Part shown: piece after piece, positions 25,391 to 34,768 of the stretch | Layout: each line of letters begins with the position of its first letter | Position numbering within the stretch: the stretch's first letter is position 1 | NCBI GenBank assembly: GCA_030064935.1 | Contig: JASJEA010000020.1 | Coordinates: 1-42,203 of the forward strand | Source: Crocosphaera sp. | GTDB lineage: Bacteria > Cyanobacteriota > Cyanobacteriia > Cyanobacteriales > Microcystaceae | Direction of reading: 5' to 3' | Length of the DNA: 42,203 bases | Notes under the pieces: generated by a model | Seen by the model: the letters and a program-made list of their open reading frames with translations, nothing else | Databases searched by the model: none | Told to the model about the DNA's origin: nothing | Position numbers and translations under genes: made by a program

Positions 25391-25417
25391 GTCAGTGATC
25401 CCCTGAAGATCACTGAC
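25391..25417 (-). promoter_or_regulatory. Perfect 10-bp hairpin between atpA and atpC
   Basis: GTCAGTGATC and GATCACTGAC form a perfect 10-bp stem with a seven-base loop. It lies in the 88-bp gap between the atpA stop and the atpC start. No U-tract follows, so it is more likely an RNA-stability or processing element than a full terminator. It could lower gamma output relative to alpha. Confidence 0.6.
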
Positions 25418-25434
25418 AAAACAACTCGACATTA

Positions 25435-26946
25435 CTAAGCACTAAAGGCTTGTTTGTATTCAGCAATAGCTTCTTTTAGTAAGCTTTCTGCCTCATCGGT
25501 GAGTTTTTTCTCACTCTTGATGATTTCAGGATATTTGGGCTTACTGGTGGCAATATATTCCCGTAAACCAGCAGCAAACTCGGTGGCTTTATCCACAGGC
25601 ACCTCGTCAATGTAGCCATTAAGTCCTGCATAAGAGATGGCCACTTGTTCCCATACCGATAAGGGAGAATTTTCAGGCTGTTTGAGGATTTGACGTAACC
25701 GTTGACCCCGTGCCAGTTGAGCCTGGGTTGCAGCATCTAAGTCAGAGGCAAATTGAGAGAACGCTTCCAACTCAGCAAATTGCGCCAATTCTAACTTGAG
25801 CTTACCTGCCACCTGTTTCATGGCTTTAGTTTGAGCCGCAGAGCCAACTCGACTTACGGAAACCCCTGCATTAATGGCAGGACGGAAACCTGCATTAAAT
25901 AAGTCACTGGAGAGGAAAATCTGTCCATCGGTGATGGAAATAACGTTGGTGGGAATGTAAGCAGATACGTCCCCTGCTTGGGTTTCAATGATAGGTAAGG
26001 CAGTCATACTACCCTCACCGAGGGCATCACTTAATTTTGCAGCCCGTTCTAATAAGCGAGAGTGGATGTAGAAAACGTCTCCAGGATAAGCTTCGCGTCC
26101 TGGTGGCCGTTTCAGTAACAAGGATAATTGACGATAGGCTTGAGCTTGCTTGGATAAATCATCATAGATTACCAAGGTGGCTTTCCCTTTGTACATAAAG
26201 TATTCTGCTAGGGTTGCACCGGTGTAGGGAGCAAGATACTGTAAGGTAGCAGGGTCATTGGCATTAGCAGCAACGACGATGGTGTAATCCATTGCACCTT
26301 TTTCTTCAAGGGTTCCGATCACCTGTGCAACGGTGGAAGCCTTTTGACCGATGGCCACATAAACACAGATTACGTCTTCTGACTTCTGGTTAATGATGGT
26401 GTCAATAGCGATCGCTGTTTTTCCTGTCTTACGGTCACCAATGATTAACTCTCGTTGACCTCTACCGATGGGAATCATCGCATCGATAGCAGTAATCCCG
26501 GTTTGCATCGGCTCACATACAGATTTCCGAGCGATGATACCAGGAGCAGGGGATTCAATTAAACGGGTTTCGCTGGTATTGATATCTCCTTTGCCATCGA
26601 TGGGACGACCAAGGGAGTCTACCACCCTACCTACCATGGCATCCCCAACGGGAACCTGGGCAATTTTTCCGGTAGCTTTAACGGTACTACCTTCTTGGAT
26701 ACCGAAACCTGTCCCCATTAACACAGCCCCAACATTATCTTCTTCTAAGTTGAGGGCAATACCAATGGTTCCATCTTCAAATTCTAATAGTTCTCCGGCC
26801 ATGCACTGTTCTAAGCCGTAAATACGGGCGGTTCCGTCCCCAACTTGGAGAACGGTTCCGACACTAGAGACTTGAACGCTTTGGTCGTAGGACTCAATTT
26901 GTTGGCGAATAATACTGCTGATTTCGTCAGGTCTGATACTAACCAT
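25435..26946 (-). CDS. atpA: ATP synthase F1 subunit alpha
   Basis: The 503-residue regulatory nucleotide-binding subunit of the F1 hexamer. The beta-barrel domain (1-95) is followed by the nucleotide domain with Walker [12 protein letters not shown] and Walker [10 protein letters not shown], then [20 protein letters not shown] and the arginine-finger region [10 protein letters not shown]. It matches the usual length. A HIP1 octamer lies inside the gene at 26408-26415. It is 44 bp downstream of atpD. Confidence 0.98.
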   Translation of the reverse strand: MVSIRPDEISSIIRQQIESYDQSVQVSSVGTVLQVGDGTARIYGLEQCMAGELLEFEDGTIGIALNLEEDNVGAVLMGTGFGIQEGSTVKATGKIAQVPVGDAMVGRVVDSLGRPIDGKGDINTSETRLIESPAPGIIARKSVCEPMQTGITAIDAMIPIGRGQRELIIGDRKTGKTAIAIDTIINQKSEDVICVYVAIGQKASTVAQVIGTLEEKGAMDYTIVVAANANDPATLQYLAPYTGATLAEYFMYKGKATLVIYDDLSKQAQAYRQLSLLLKRPPGREAYPGDVFYIHSRLLERAAKLSDALGEGSMTALPIIETQAGDVSAYIPTNVISITDGQIFLSSDLFNAGFRPAINAGVSVSRVGSAAQTKAMKQVAGKLKLELAQFAELEAFSQFASDLDAATQAQLARGQRLRQILKQPENSPLSVWEQVAISYAGLNGYIDEVPVDKATEFAAGLREYIATSKPKYPEIIKSEKKLTDEAESLLKEAIAEYKQAFSA

Positions 26947-26990
26947 AGTGGGATCTTTTTAGCAATTGAATGAATTACAATGGGATAGGA

Positions 26991-27548
26991 TTATGAAACT
27001 GCACCAAGACTGACGCTAATGCGGCGTAACTGTCCGCGCAAACTAGCATCAAAGACTTGAGAGCCAACTTTGATAATGACACCCCCGATTAAGTCGGGGT
27101 CATTATCTGTTTTTATCTCGACTGATTCGGCCCCGGTTAAGGATTTGATCTTATCAATAACAGCACTACGCTGTTTATCACTCAACTCTGTTGAGGCGGT
27201 TACTTCAGCGAGAACCGTGTTAGTGACTTTTCTGAGTAGAGCCAAGTATTGTTCACAAATGGCTTCTAGAAAAACCACTCTTCCTTTATCTACCAACAGC
27301 ATGATGAAGTTGCGCAAATAATGGTGGATGTCATCTCCCAGTACCCGATTCAAGACTGCTCTTTTGTCTTCATTTTTTACCACAGGAGAGCTAATAAACC
27401 CTCTTAACTCTTTTGAGTCTTCGAGAAGTTCTAAAATGCTGCGACAGTCTTCTCCAATGGAACGGGTAATGTCGTGAGACTCAGCTAAGGACATCAACGC
27501 TTGAGCATAGGGTTCAGCAATTTCTGAACTAAAGAGTGATCCTTTCAC
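26991..27548 (-). CDS. atpD: ATP synthase F1 subunit delta
   Basis: The 185-residue peripheral stalk subunit that links the top of the alpha-beta hexamer to the b/b' dimer. The N-terminal helical domain begins at [13 protein letters not shown] and the conserved C-terminal part is [20 protein letters not shown]. The start codon is a GTG with a perfect AGGAGG eight bases upstream. That ribosome-binding site overlaps the stop codon of atpF, so the two genes are translationally coupled. The cyanobacterial name atpD is used (atpH in E. coli). Confidence 0.95.
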   Translation of the reverse strand: MKGSLFSSEIAEPYAQALMSLAESHDITRSIGEDCRSILELLEDSKELRGFISSPVVKNEDKRAVLNRVLGDDIHHYLRNFIMLLVDKGRVVFLEAICEQYLALLRKVTNTVLAEVTASTELSDKQRSAVIDKIKSLTGAESVEIKTDNDPDLIGGVIIKVGSQVFDASLRGQLRRISVSLGAVS

Positions 27549-27551
27549 GGT

Positions 27552-28088
27552 TTAACCTCCTAACTGAGTAATACTACGATCAATCAGCCGTTGTTGAGTG
27601 TTGTTATCAACTTGCGCTTTGAGTTGATTTTCTGCTCTCATGACGGCTTGTTCGGCAATTTGTTTTTTCAGTTGGGCGATCACCCTTTCTTGCTCGGAGG
27701 AGAGATCGGCGGCTGCGGTTTCTTTGAGACGAGCAATGTCTCGCTCACATTGTGCTGCAATTTCGGTTTTAACCGTTTTGGCTCTTTCCGTGGCAGCTTG
27801 ACGAATACGTTCTGCTTCTTTTTCGGCTTGAGCTAATTTTTCTTTTTCCTTAGCTAAGGCCGTTGCTGCACTACGTTGTCTTTCTTCAGCTTCTTGAATG
27901 GCTTGGGCAATTTGGTTACGCCTTTCGCTGAGGATATTTCCTATCGCTTTACGTCCGTAAAACACCAAAATGCCGACAAGAATCGCTAAATTAAGGATGT
28001 TACTTTCTAAGAAGTCGAAGTGGAAACTAATTAAGGCTTCCCCTTCGGCATGACTTTCAGTGGCTAATAATAAAAAAGGATCGATCAT
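27552..28088 (-). CDS. atpF: ATP synthase F0 subunit b
   Basis: A 178-residue stator subunit with one transmembrane helix (about 27-45, NILNLAILVGILVFYGRKA) preceded by a short N-terminal segment, then a long charged coiled coil rich in Ala, Glu, Lys and Arg. Together with b' it forms the heterodimeric peripheral stalk typical of photosynthetic organisms. The stop TAG is part of the AGGAGG of atpD. It lies 29 bp after atpG. Confidence 0.95.
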   Translation of the reverse strand: MIDPFLLLATESHAEGEALISFHFDFLESNILNLAILVGILVFYGRKAIGNILSERRNQIAQAIQEAEERQRSAATALAKEKEKLAQAEKEAERIRQAATERAKTVKTEIAAQCERDIARLKETAAADLSSEQERVIAQLKKQIAEQAVMRAENQLKAQVDNNTQQRLIDRSITQLGG

Positions 28089-28117
28089 ACCGGTTTATCA
28101 CTCAACGGACGGCATTT

Positions 28118-28549
28118 TTATTTGACAAGTTCTGGCCCTAACAATTTTTCTAGAATTTGACGGCTTAAGGTTTCAACCTGTTGTTCTAGGGTTTTTAGGG
28201 CTTCTTGACGTTGCTGTTCAATTTCTTGAGCAGCCGCTTCTTTTTTGGCAATGGCTTCTTTTTGCGCTTTGGCAACTGCTTCGGAGGCGATTTGCCTAGC
28301 TTCGGCTTGCGCTGTCGCCACAATGTCTTGAGACTGTTTACGAGCGTCTGCTAATTGTTTTTCGTATTGAACCGCAAGTTCTTTGGCTTGGGCCAATTGT
28401 TCTTCTCCACCACCTTCCTGTTGACGAATATAGTCTGCCCGTTCGTCTAAAACCTTATTTAAGGGTTTATAAAAGATGGCATTGAGAATGATGGCTAACA
28501 GAACAAACTGTAGAGCCATTACGGGCAAAGTTGCATCAAAATCAAACAT
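28118..28549 (-). CDS. atpG: ATP synthase F0 subunit b'
   Basis: A 143-residue second b-type subunit found in photosynthetic bacteria and plastids. The single membrane helix is at about 8-28 ([20 protein letters not shown]), followed by [17 protein letters not shown] and a continuous coiled coil. The N-terminal extension of subunit b is missing, which separates b' from b. Duplicate b subunits are normal in cyanobacteria. The gene is preceded by an 87-bp gap with a perfect hairpin. Confidence 0.95.
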   Translation of the reverse strand: MFDFDATLPVMALQFVLLAIILNAIFYKPLNKVLDERADYIRQQEGGGEEQLAQAKELAVQYEKQLADARKQSQDIVATAQAEARQIASEAVAKAQKEAIAKKEAAAQEIEQQRQEALKTLEQQVETLSRQILEKLLGPELVK

Positions 28550-28593
28550 GGTTTACCCATCTACCTCTTCAATCTCGTTAACACTTGTTTGTT

Positions 28594-28621
28594 GTAGAGA
28601 CAGTCAGATCACTGTCTCTAC
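28594..28621 (-). promoter_or_regulatory. Perfect 11-bp hairpin between atpH and atpG
   Basis: GTAGAGACAGT and ACTGTCTCTAC pair without mismatch around a six-base loop, just after the stop codon of the c-subunit gene. It would protect or terminate part of the upstream transcript. This could raise c-subunit production above that of b', since many c copies are needed per ring. No U-run follows. Confidence 0.65.
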
Positions 28622-28636
28622 CCATCCGCTTAAGTC

Positions 28637-28900
<264 letters not shown>

Positions 28901-29122
28901 TTATTGATAGTACAAATTGCAAGCTAGTTGTCAGCTTAAAATTTAAGAGCGCGCGAAGTCTCCAGATACGATGGCGAACTTTTGAGAACTGCCAATCCGT
29001 AAGGTCTGAAACTGTCAGAGAAGGTTATGGATTTAACTTTCTTCTGTACAACTTCTTTGTTATTGTCTTACGTTTTGGTCATTTTTGTTCAACTGATATT
29101 CAACCACCGAAAGCTTTTAGGA

Positions 29123-29878
29123 TTAAGCGTGTTCTTCTTCCTCTTCTGATTCAATGGCCTCATGAATGTATGCACCGGCTAAGGTGGCAAATACTAGGGC
29201 TTGAATGGCACTGGTAAATAATCCTAAAGCCATTAGGGGTAATGGCACAAATAAGGGGACTAAAAATACAAGCACCGCTACCACCAATTCATCAGCCAAG
29301 ATGTTTCCAAACAAACGGAAACTTAGGGAGAGGGGCTTGGTAAAGTCTTCTAAAATTTTGATGGGTAAGAGAATGGGAATGGGTTGGATATAATTGGCAA
29401 AATACCCTAATCCTTTCTTACTGAACCCTGCATAGAAGTAGGCTAGGGAGGTTAGGAGAGCTAAGGCTACGGTTGTATTAATGTCGTTGGTTGGCGCAGC
29501 TAATTCACTTTCTGGAATTTCAATTAATTTCCAAGGAATTAAGGCCCCTGACCAGTTAGAGACAAAAATAAACAAAAACAAGGTCCCAATGAAGGGCAAC
29601 CAAGGCCGATAATGTTTTTCTCCTAGTTGGTTTTTGGCTAAGTCTCGTAAAAATTCGAGGACATACTCCATGAAGTTTTGCATCCCACTTGGCACCCGTT
29701 GAATGTTACGGGTTGCTAACAAGGAGGCAATCACCAACAAGGCAATAACAAACCAGGAAGCCAGGAAGACTTGTCCATGTAGTTTTAAATTGCCTATCTC
29801 CCAATACCAATGTTTACCCACTTCCAAGGAGGCAAGGGGCAAGGTGTCTAAAATGCGTAAACCATCTAACATTGTCAT
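29123..29878 (-). CDS. atpI: ATP synthase F0 subunit a
   Basis: A 251-residue membrane protein forming the proton half-channels next to the c ring. The essential arginine is Arg188 in [17 protein letters not shown], and the last helix contains [14 protein letters not shown]. Five to six transmembrane helices are visible. The C-terminus is Glu-rich (ESEEEEEHA). The name atpI follows cyanobacterial/plastid usage (atpB in E. coli). The gene follows atp1 by 37 bp. A second ATG two codons in could be the real start. Confidence 0.96.
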   Translation of the reverse strand: MTMLDGLRILDTLPLASLEVGKHWYWEIGNLKLHGQVFLASWFVIALLVIASLLATRNIQRVPSGMQNFMEYVLEFLRDLAKNQLGEKHYRPWLPFIGTLFLFIFVSNWSGALIPWKLIEIPESELAAPTNDINTTVALALLTSLAYFYAGFSKKGLGYFANYIQPIPILLPIKILEDFTKPLSLSFRLFGNILADELVVAVLVFLVPLFVPLPLMALGLFTSAIQALVFATLAGAYIHEAIESEEEEEHA

Positions 29879-29915
29879 GGGTGGAATTTACGGAATCTGG
29901 TTACGAAATGGCTTT

Positions 29916-30332
29916 TTAATCGCTTTTTGGTTGGGGAACCATCACACTTTGAAGGGTGTAGGCGATTATGGCGACTTTATAAGTCAAAAATCCCAGAAAA
30001 ACTGGAACAATTTGCAGTTGTTGCCATTGACAGGCCAGGATAATCATAGCAGCAAATAGGGCTAGTCCTTTAGTGCCAACCCGTTGTTTGGATGTGCCGA
30101 TTTTTTCGACTTCTCCTGCAAGCAGTTTTAGGTAAAAAATGCCCACACAAGCCCCTAAAAGATAGTTGAGGGCTAAGTTTAGGGAGTAGAAAATCCAAAC
30201 GGATACAAAAATAATTCCCGTGAACACTAAACTCAACAGCAACAGAACACGCTGCAGTTGATAATAGTCTTTCATGGAATCACTTTGGCTTACTGTTTCG
30301 GCTGGTTGGGGGGCAGACTCAATCAATGGCAT
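29916..30332 (-). CDS. atp1: ATP synthase accessory protein I
   Basis: A 138-residue membrane protein of the AtpI/UncI family, which helps assemble the c ring or supply magnesium. It has a hydrophilic N-terminus and four hydrophobic segments (about 27-47, 51-69, 88-104 and 107-126). The pair [20 protein letters not shown] is typical. It is the first gene of the operon, and the promoter should lie in 30333-30609, where AT-rich dyads occur. Confidence 0.85.
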   Translation of the reverse strand: MPLIESAPQPAETVSQSDSMKDYYQLQRVLLLLSLVFTGIIFVSVWIFYSLNLALNYLLGACVGIFYLKLLAGEVEKIGTSKQRVGTKGLALFAAMIILACQWQQLQIVPVFLGFLTYKVAIIAYTLQSVMVPQPKSD

Positions 30333-30364
30333 ACACTTACAGGGTTTGATTAGACTGGGTTATC

Positions 30365-30391
30365 CTTGATTAAAAGACAAGACTAATCAAG
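30365..30391. promoter_or_regulatory. Dyad upstream of the atp operon
   Basis: CTTGATTA and TAATCAAG form a perfect 8-bp inverted repeat with an 11-bp spacer, 33 bp before the atp1 start. A further TTAATCAA half-site lies at 30412-30419. This could be an operator or a leader hairpin of the operon. No secure -35/-10 pair could be placed. The remaining bases up to 30609 show no gene. Confidence 0.35.
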
Positions 30392-30609
30392 TTTTTGGGT
30401 TTTGACGGAATTTAATCAAAAATACTGCAGAAGTCTTGACAAAGGTTCCACAGCTTTTTTTATTGTCTGTCCGCCTTGCTATAAAACGTCTCATAGCAAA
30501 CCAGGAGTAATAATATCACGTTCAGGTAACAAGATGAAAAGGAGATAATTGAGTTAAACTGGAATTTCTCAAAGATTACGGTTTTTTTGTCCTTGAAAAG
30601 AGGAATTTA

Positions 30610-31989
30610 ATGGGGGGAGTGATGATTGTTGATCTATTAGGAAATGGTGACTTTACTTCGATTTCGGAAGCCATTAATAATGCTTTACCTGATACAGAAA
30701 TTACTATTCGTCCAGGTTTATATCGAGAAACTATTATCATTGATAAACCCCTTAAACTGATTGGTGAGGGAGAAGGAGAAATTATTGTTGAAAGTCCTGC
30801 TGATTATTGTCTTTCAATGGAAACAAATCATGCCATTGTTCGTGGTTTAACTTTGAGGAAATTATTAGACAGTGAGAACTGTTTAACTGTTAATATTTTT
30901 CAAGGAAAGTTAGTTTTAGAAGATTGCGATATCACTTCTATTTTTATTAAAGGTTCTCAAACTAATCCAGTGATTCGGAGATGTAAAATTCATGATAGTA
31001 GTTCTGTGGGAATCACCATTACAGATAAGGCACAAGCTACTATCGAAAACTGTGAGATTTATAATAATGCTTCTGTTGGAATTTGGATCAACAAAGAAAG
31101 TAATCCCACTATTCGCTCTTGTAATATTTATGATGGGAAAAGTAATGGACTTTCTATCACACAAAATAGCCAAGGAATAATAGAAGATTGTGAGATTAAT
31201 GGGAATTCTTCTCCAGGTATTTATATCAATAATGAAAGTAATCCTACCATCCGTTGTTGTCGCATATATGATTGCACTAATGGCATTTCTATTAAAGGAA
31301 ATGGAAAAGGGATCATAGAAAATTGTCATATTTTCGGTAATACTCATCCAGCTATTTACATCAATAGAGAAAGTGCTCCCACCATTCTATCCTGTCATAT
31401 TTATGATAATCAACAGAATGGGATTTGTATTCAAGAAAAAGCACAAGGAACCATAGAAAATTGTCATATTTACGGAAACGCTTATCCAGGTATTTATATT
31501 AATAATGAAAGTAATCCTAACATTCGCTCCTGTCATATTTATGATAATCAAGAGAATGGGATTTGGATTCAAGAAAAAGCACAAGGGACCATAGAAGATT
31601 GTGAAATTTATGGAAATAATTATCAAGGAATTAAGATCGAACAAGAAAGTAATCCGACTATTCGTTCTTGTCGCATTCATGATGGAAAAACTAATGGTAT
31701 TTACATAAATGAGAAGGCACAAGGAATAGTAGAAAATTGTGAGATTTATGGTAATGATTCTCAGGGGATTTACATAGACCAAGAAAGTAATCCGACTATC
31801 CGTTCTTCTCGCATTTATGATGGTAAACAAAGTGGCATTTGCATTACAGAAAATGGTCAAGGAATCATAGAAGATTGTGATATTTACGGAAACGCTTCTC
31901 CAGGTATTTATATTAATCAAGAAAGTAATCCGACTATCCGTTCTTGTCGTATTTATGATGGGAAACAAAGTGGCATTTGGATTAAATAA
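30610..31989 (+). CDS. Right-handed parallel beta-helix repeat protein, N-terminal part of an interrupted gene
   Basis: 459 codons up to a TAA at 31987-31989. Residues 1-115 form a pectinesterase/NosD-like cap (GNGDFTSISEAINNAL, ITIRPGLYRETIIIDKPLKL). From about residue 118, 23-residue beta-helix coils repeat in pairs (46 residues, 138 bp) with the pattern SNPTIRSCRIYDGKxSGIWI and KAQGTIEDCEIYGNxxxGI. No signal peptide is present. GAGGA precedes the ATG at suitable distance. The same frame continues without any other stop to 33789. The TAA falls inside a repeat unit where sister units have GAA or AAA, so a single substitution split a gene of about 1059 codons. Proteins of this fold bind or process polysaccharides or act as scaffolds; no catalytic site is visible. 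Confidence 0.8.
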   Translation: MGGVMIVDLLGNGDFTSISEAINNALPDTEITIRPGLYRETIIIDKPLKLIGEGEGEIIVESPADYCLSMETNHAIVRGLTLRKLLDSENCLTVNIFQGKLVLEDCDITSIFIKGSQTNPVIRRCKIHDSSSVGITITDKAQATIENCEIYNNASVGIWINKESNPTIRSCNIYDGKSNGLSITQNSQGIIEDCEINGNSSPGIYINNESNPTIRCCRIYDCTNGISIKGNGKGIIENCHIFGNTHPAIYINRESAPTILSCHIYDNQQNGICIQEKAQGTIENCHIYGNAYPGIYINNESNPNIRSCHIYDNQENGIWIQEKAQGTIEDCEIYGNNYQGIKIEQESNPTIRSCRIHDGKTNGIYINEKAQGIVENCEIYGNDSQGIYIDQESNPTIRSSRIYDGKQSGICITENGQGIIEDCDIYGNASPGIYINQESNPTIRSCRIYDGKQSGIWIK

Positions 31990-33400
31990 AATGGTCAAGG
32001 AACCATAGAAAACTGTGAAATTTATAGTAATACTTATTCAGGAATTCAGATCGAACAAGAAAGTAATCCGACTATTCGCTCTTGTCGTATTTATGATGGG
32101 GAACAGAGTGGGATTTGGATTAAAGAAAAAGCACAAGGAACTATAGAAGATTGTGATATTTATAATAATAATTATCGGGGAATTGATATTGAAAACGGAA
32201 GTAATCCTACTGTTCGCTCTTGTCGTATTTATGATGGAAAACAGAGTGGGATTTGGATTAAAAAAAAGGGTCAAGGAACCATAGAAGATTGTGAAATTTA
32301 TAGTAATACTTATTCAGGAATTCAGATTGAACAAGAAAGTAATCCGACTATTTGCTCTTGTCGTATTTATGATGGGAAACAGAGTGGGATTTGGATTAAA
32401 GAAAAGGCACAAGGAAGCATAGAATATTGTGATATTTATAATAATAATTATCGGGGAATTGATATTGAAGACGGAAGTAATCCGATTATTCTTTCTTGTC
32501 ATATTTATGATGGAAAAGAGAGTGGGATTTGGATTAAAGAAAAAGCACAAGGAGTCATAAAAGATTGTGATATTTATAGTAATACTTATCAAGGAATTTG
32601 TATTACTACTGAAAGTAATCCCACCCTTCGCTACTGTCGTATTTATGACGGCAAAGAGCATGGAATTTCTATTACAGAAAAGGCACAAGGAACCATAGAA
32701 GATTGTGATATTTATGGGAATACTTATGAGGGAATTTGTATCGCTAATGAAAGTAATCCTACTATCCGTTCCTGTCGTATTTATGATGGAAAAAGTAATG
32801 GGATTTGGATTACAGAAAAAGGACAAGGAATTATAGAAGATTGTGATATTTATGGGAATACTTATCAAGGAATTTCTATTGCTACTAAAAGTAATCCTGC
32901 CATTCGTTCCTGTCGTATTTATGATGGAAAAAGTAATGGGATTTGGATAAAAGGAAATAGCCTAGGATTGATTGAATATTGCGATATTTATCGTAATAAT
33001 TCTTCAGGAATCGATATTTATCAAGCAAGTAACCCTACTATTCGTTCCTGTCGTATTTATGATGGAAAATGGCGTGGAATTTGTATTAGAGGAAAAGCAC
33101 AAGGAATTATAGAAGATTGTAATATTTATGGCAATATTTATCAAGGAATTTATATTAGTAATGAAAGTAATCCAACTATTCGTTTATGTCGTATTTATGA
33201 TGGAAAATGGCGTGGAATTTGTATCAAAGAAAATAGCTTAGGACTGATTGAATATTGCGATATTTATCGTAATAATTCATCAGGAATAGACATTGATCAA
33301 GCAAGTAACCCTACGATTCGTTCCTGTCGAATCTATGATAATAAATCTTATGGATTACGAGTTAATAAAAATGGACAAGGAAGATTAGAATATTCCCAGA
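30961..33400 (+). repeat. 138-bp coding tandem repeats, about 18 units
   Basis: The AGTAATCC-anchored unit recurs exactly every 138 bp (for example at 31513, 31651, 31789, 31927, 32065, 32203, 32341, 32479, 32617, 32755, 32893, 33031, 33169 and 33307). Units 276 bp apart are often more alike than neighbours: 32065/32341 and 32955/33231 are near copies. This suggests duplication of two-unit blocks. The repeat explains the long antisense open frames seen here. Confidence 0.95.
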
Positions 33401-33789
33401 TGAAAGGAAATACTTTAGCAGGAGTTATCAATAAAAATAAGGGTGATTTTGATATTGTTGGCTGCAAAATTTATCCTAATAAACCTCCCTATTTTCGCAT
33501 ATTTTTAACTTTAGTAAATTGTTTTTGGATACCTATAAATTTTGTTAACCCTTTAATTTTTGCTTTCCTTTTGTTTGGAACAACTTGGACTATTTTTCAT
33601 ACATTTGATGGTTTTGAACAAAGAGGAATCAAAAAAAGATTTAGTATTATGAACTTATTACTAACAAGTGAATTAGGAATTTTAGGAGGAATAATGTTTG
33701 TCAATGGTTTTAATCCTTCTCTTTTTGCTATCTTATTAACATCTGGAACTATCTGGATAACAATGCTTATCTATCGATTTTTTAGATAG
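31990..33789 (+). pseudogene. Continuation of the beta-helix gene after the internal stop, with C-terminal membrane anchor
   Basis: In the same frame as 30610-31989, this stretch encodes 599 further codons without a stop. It has no ATG, GTG or TTG in frame until a TTG at 32968, so independent translation of the whole part is unlikely; only the last 273 codons could start there. About ten more 46-residue units are followed by a degenerate coil and then a C-terminal region with three to four hydrophobic helices (about 33490-33570, 33640-33700 and 33715-33785 in DNA coordinates, for example NPLIFAFLLFGTTWTIF). The intact protein would be a cytoplasmic or periplasmic beta-helix anchored by its C-terminus. 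The reading frame is otherwise well preserved, pointing to recent disruption or an error. Confidence 0.75.
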
Positions 33790-34026
33790 AAAATTATCAT
33801 ATAACGTTTCCCGGACTCATGAGGTACATCTAACTCCTGCCTCAATCATTTGAATATCTAACAAGATTGAGAAAAAACCTACAGTTTGATGGACAAGTAG
33901 CATCCCAAAAAGATGATTTTGAGCAAATTTTAACTTTTTTCTGTTCGGTATTTCAACAGTCAAAATGATAATTTCTTTGCAAAAATGAGATGCTATGATC
34001 TTGCTACTTTTACTCTAACCTTTGCA

Positions 34027-34203
34027 TTAAATTAAATCAAATTGATGACAAATAACACCACAGACAGCAGCAAAAACAGTTATCCCTAAAGCTAAAAATG
34101 GATTTTGTCCTTGCCCTACTGCGAAGGAGGTAACAATACCTGCACCTAAACCAGCCGTTAAAGCAGCACTGACAAAATCTTTATCTGTATTCTTCTTATA
34201 CAT
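34027..34203 (-). CDS. Small membrane protein (58 residues) of unknown function
   Basis: This frame runs from the ATG at 34203 to the TAA at 34027-34029. It encodes a polar N-terminus (MYKKNTDKDF) and two hydrophobic glycine/alanine-rich helices separated by GQGQNPF. The end is ICHQFDLI, with two Cys (CGVIC) in the second helix. AGGGA lies six bases before the ATG. The composition and clean ribosome-binding site support a real gene. It is divergent from the ferredoxin gene with a 185-bp shared region containing a repeated octamer. The function is unknown. Confidence 0.6.
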   Translation of the reverse strand: MYKKNTDKDFVSAALTAGLGAGIVTSFAVGQGQNPFLALGITVFAAVCGVICHQFDLI

Positions 34204-34208
34204 AAACG

Positions 34209-34341
34209 TTCCCTGATTGCCCTAAATTTAACGTTGCTCAAACGTAACATTCTCTTGGGGGTCAATGTCAGGGAATTCCTAAAATTGCAATCAAGCTTTA
34301 AATTTAGCCATATTTCTTAACAATAGCCAAGAGTTCCCTGA
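34209..34341. promoter_or_regulatory. Three copies of the octamer TTCCCTGA in a divergent promoter region
   Basis: TTCCCTGA occurs at 34209-34216 and 34334-34341, and in inverse orientation (TCAGGGAA) at 34268-34275. The spacings are about one helical multiple of 60-66 bp. The first and third extend to GTTCCCTGAT. The first overlaps the ribosome-binding site of the small membrane protein gene, and the third lies about 48 bp before the ferredoxin start. A shared operator is possible. Confidence 0.4.
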
Positions 34342-34388
34342 TCAAGATAAATTAGATCAAGGAAAGCTTATCAAGTCTTACGGTAATT

Positions 34389-34706
34389 ATGCCAAACATT
34401 TATACTGTTGAAATTAATCATCAAGGAACCACCCAAACCATTGAAGTTCCTGAAGACAAAACTGTCTTAGCTGTAGCTAAAGAGGCTGGTCTTGAGTTAC
34501 CCTTATCTTGTGAAGCAGGAGTTTGTACCACCTGTGCAGGAAAAATCCTAGAAGGCAAAGTTGATCAAAGTGACGGGATGGGTTTAGGTCCTGAGTTAAA
34601 AGAAGAGGGTTATGCTCTGTTATGTGTGTCTTATCCTCGTTCTAATCTCAAAGTAGAAACAGAAAAAGAAGAAGAGGTATATAGCCGACAGTTTCCACAA
34701 CCTTAA
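34389..34706 (+). CDS. Plant-type 2Fe-2S ferredoxin
   Basis: A 105-residue electron carrier with the cluster ligands in LSCEAGVCTTCAGKI (Cys41, Cys46, Cys49) and a fourth Cys79 in LLCVSYP. The main photosynthetic ferredoxin usually has CRAGxCSTC; here the first loop reads CEAGVCTTC, and the C-terminus is longer and ends in EEEVYSRQFPQP. It is therefore probably one of the minor cyanobacterial ferredoxins rather than the abundant PetF. It is monocistronic, with a terminator just downstream. Confidence 0.92.
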   Translation: MPNIYTVEINHQGTTQTIEVPEDKTVLAVAKEAGLELPLSCEAGVCTTCAGKILEGKVDQSDGMGLGPELKEEGYALLCVSYPRSNLKVETEKEEEVYSRQFPQP

Positions 34707-34736
34707 CGGTGTCAAAACCTAAAATATGTTTTTGTA

Positions 34737-34764
34737 GGGGCATATTATTATGCCCTTATTTGTC
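34737..34764 (+). terminator. Intrinsic terminator of the ferredoxin gene
   Basis: GGGCATA and TATGCCC form a 7-bp stem with loop TTAT, followed by TTATTTGTCTT. It is placed about 30 bp after the ferredoxin stop and just before the end of the convergent glycosyltransferase gene. Confidence 0.7.
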
Positions 34765-34768
34765 TTAC

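Noticed and set aside
26468-26821. 117-codon plus-strand frame
   Set aside because: It lies fully antisense to atpA and reflects the codon use of that conserved gene.
30916-32868. Several long minus-strand open frames (up to 203 codons) with Ile/Asn/Thr-rich products
   Set aside because: They are antisense to the beta-helix repeats. Their repetitive composition mirrors the 138-bp units, and they lack ribosome-binding sites.
30961-33400. Regular repeats that might be read as a CRISPR array
   Set aside because: The period is 138 bp, the whole unit is conserved and coding, and there are no unique spacers or cas genes.
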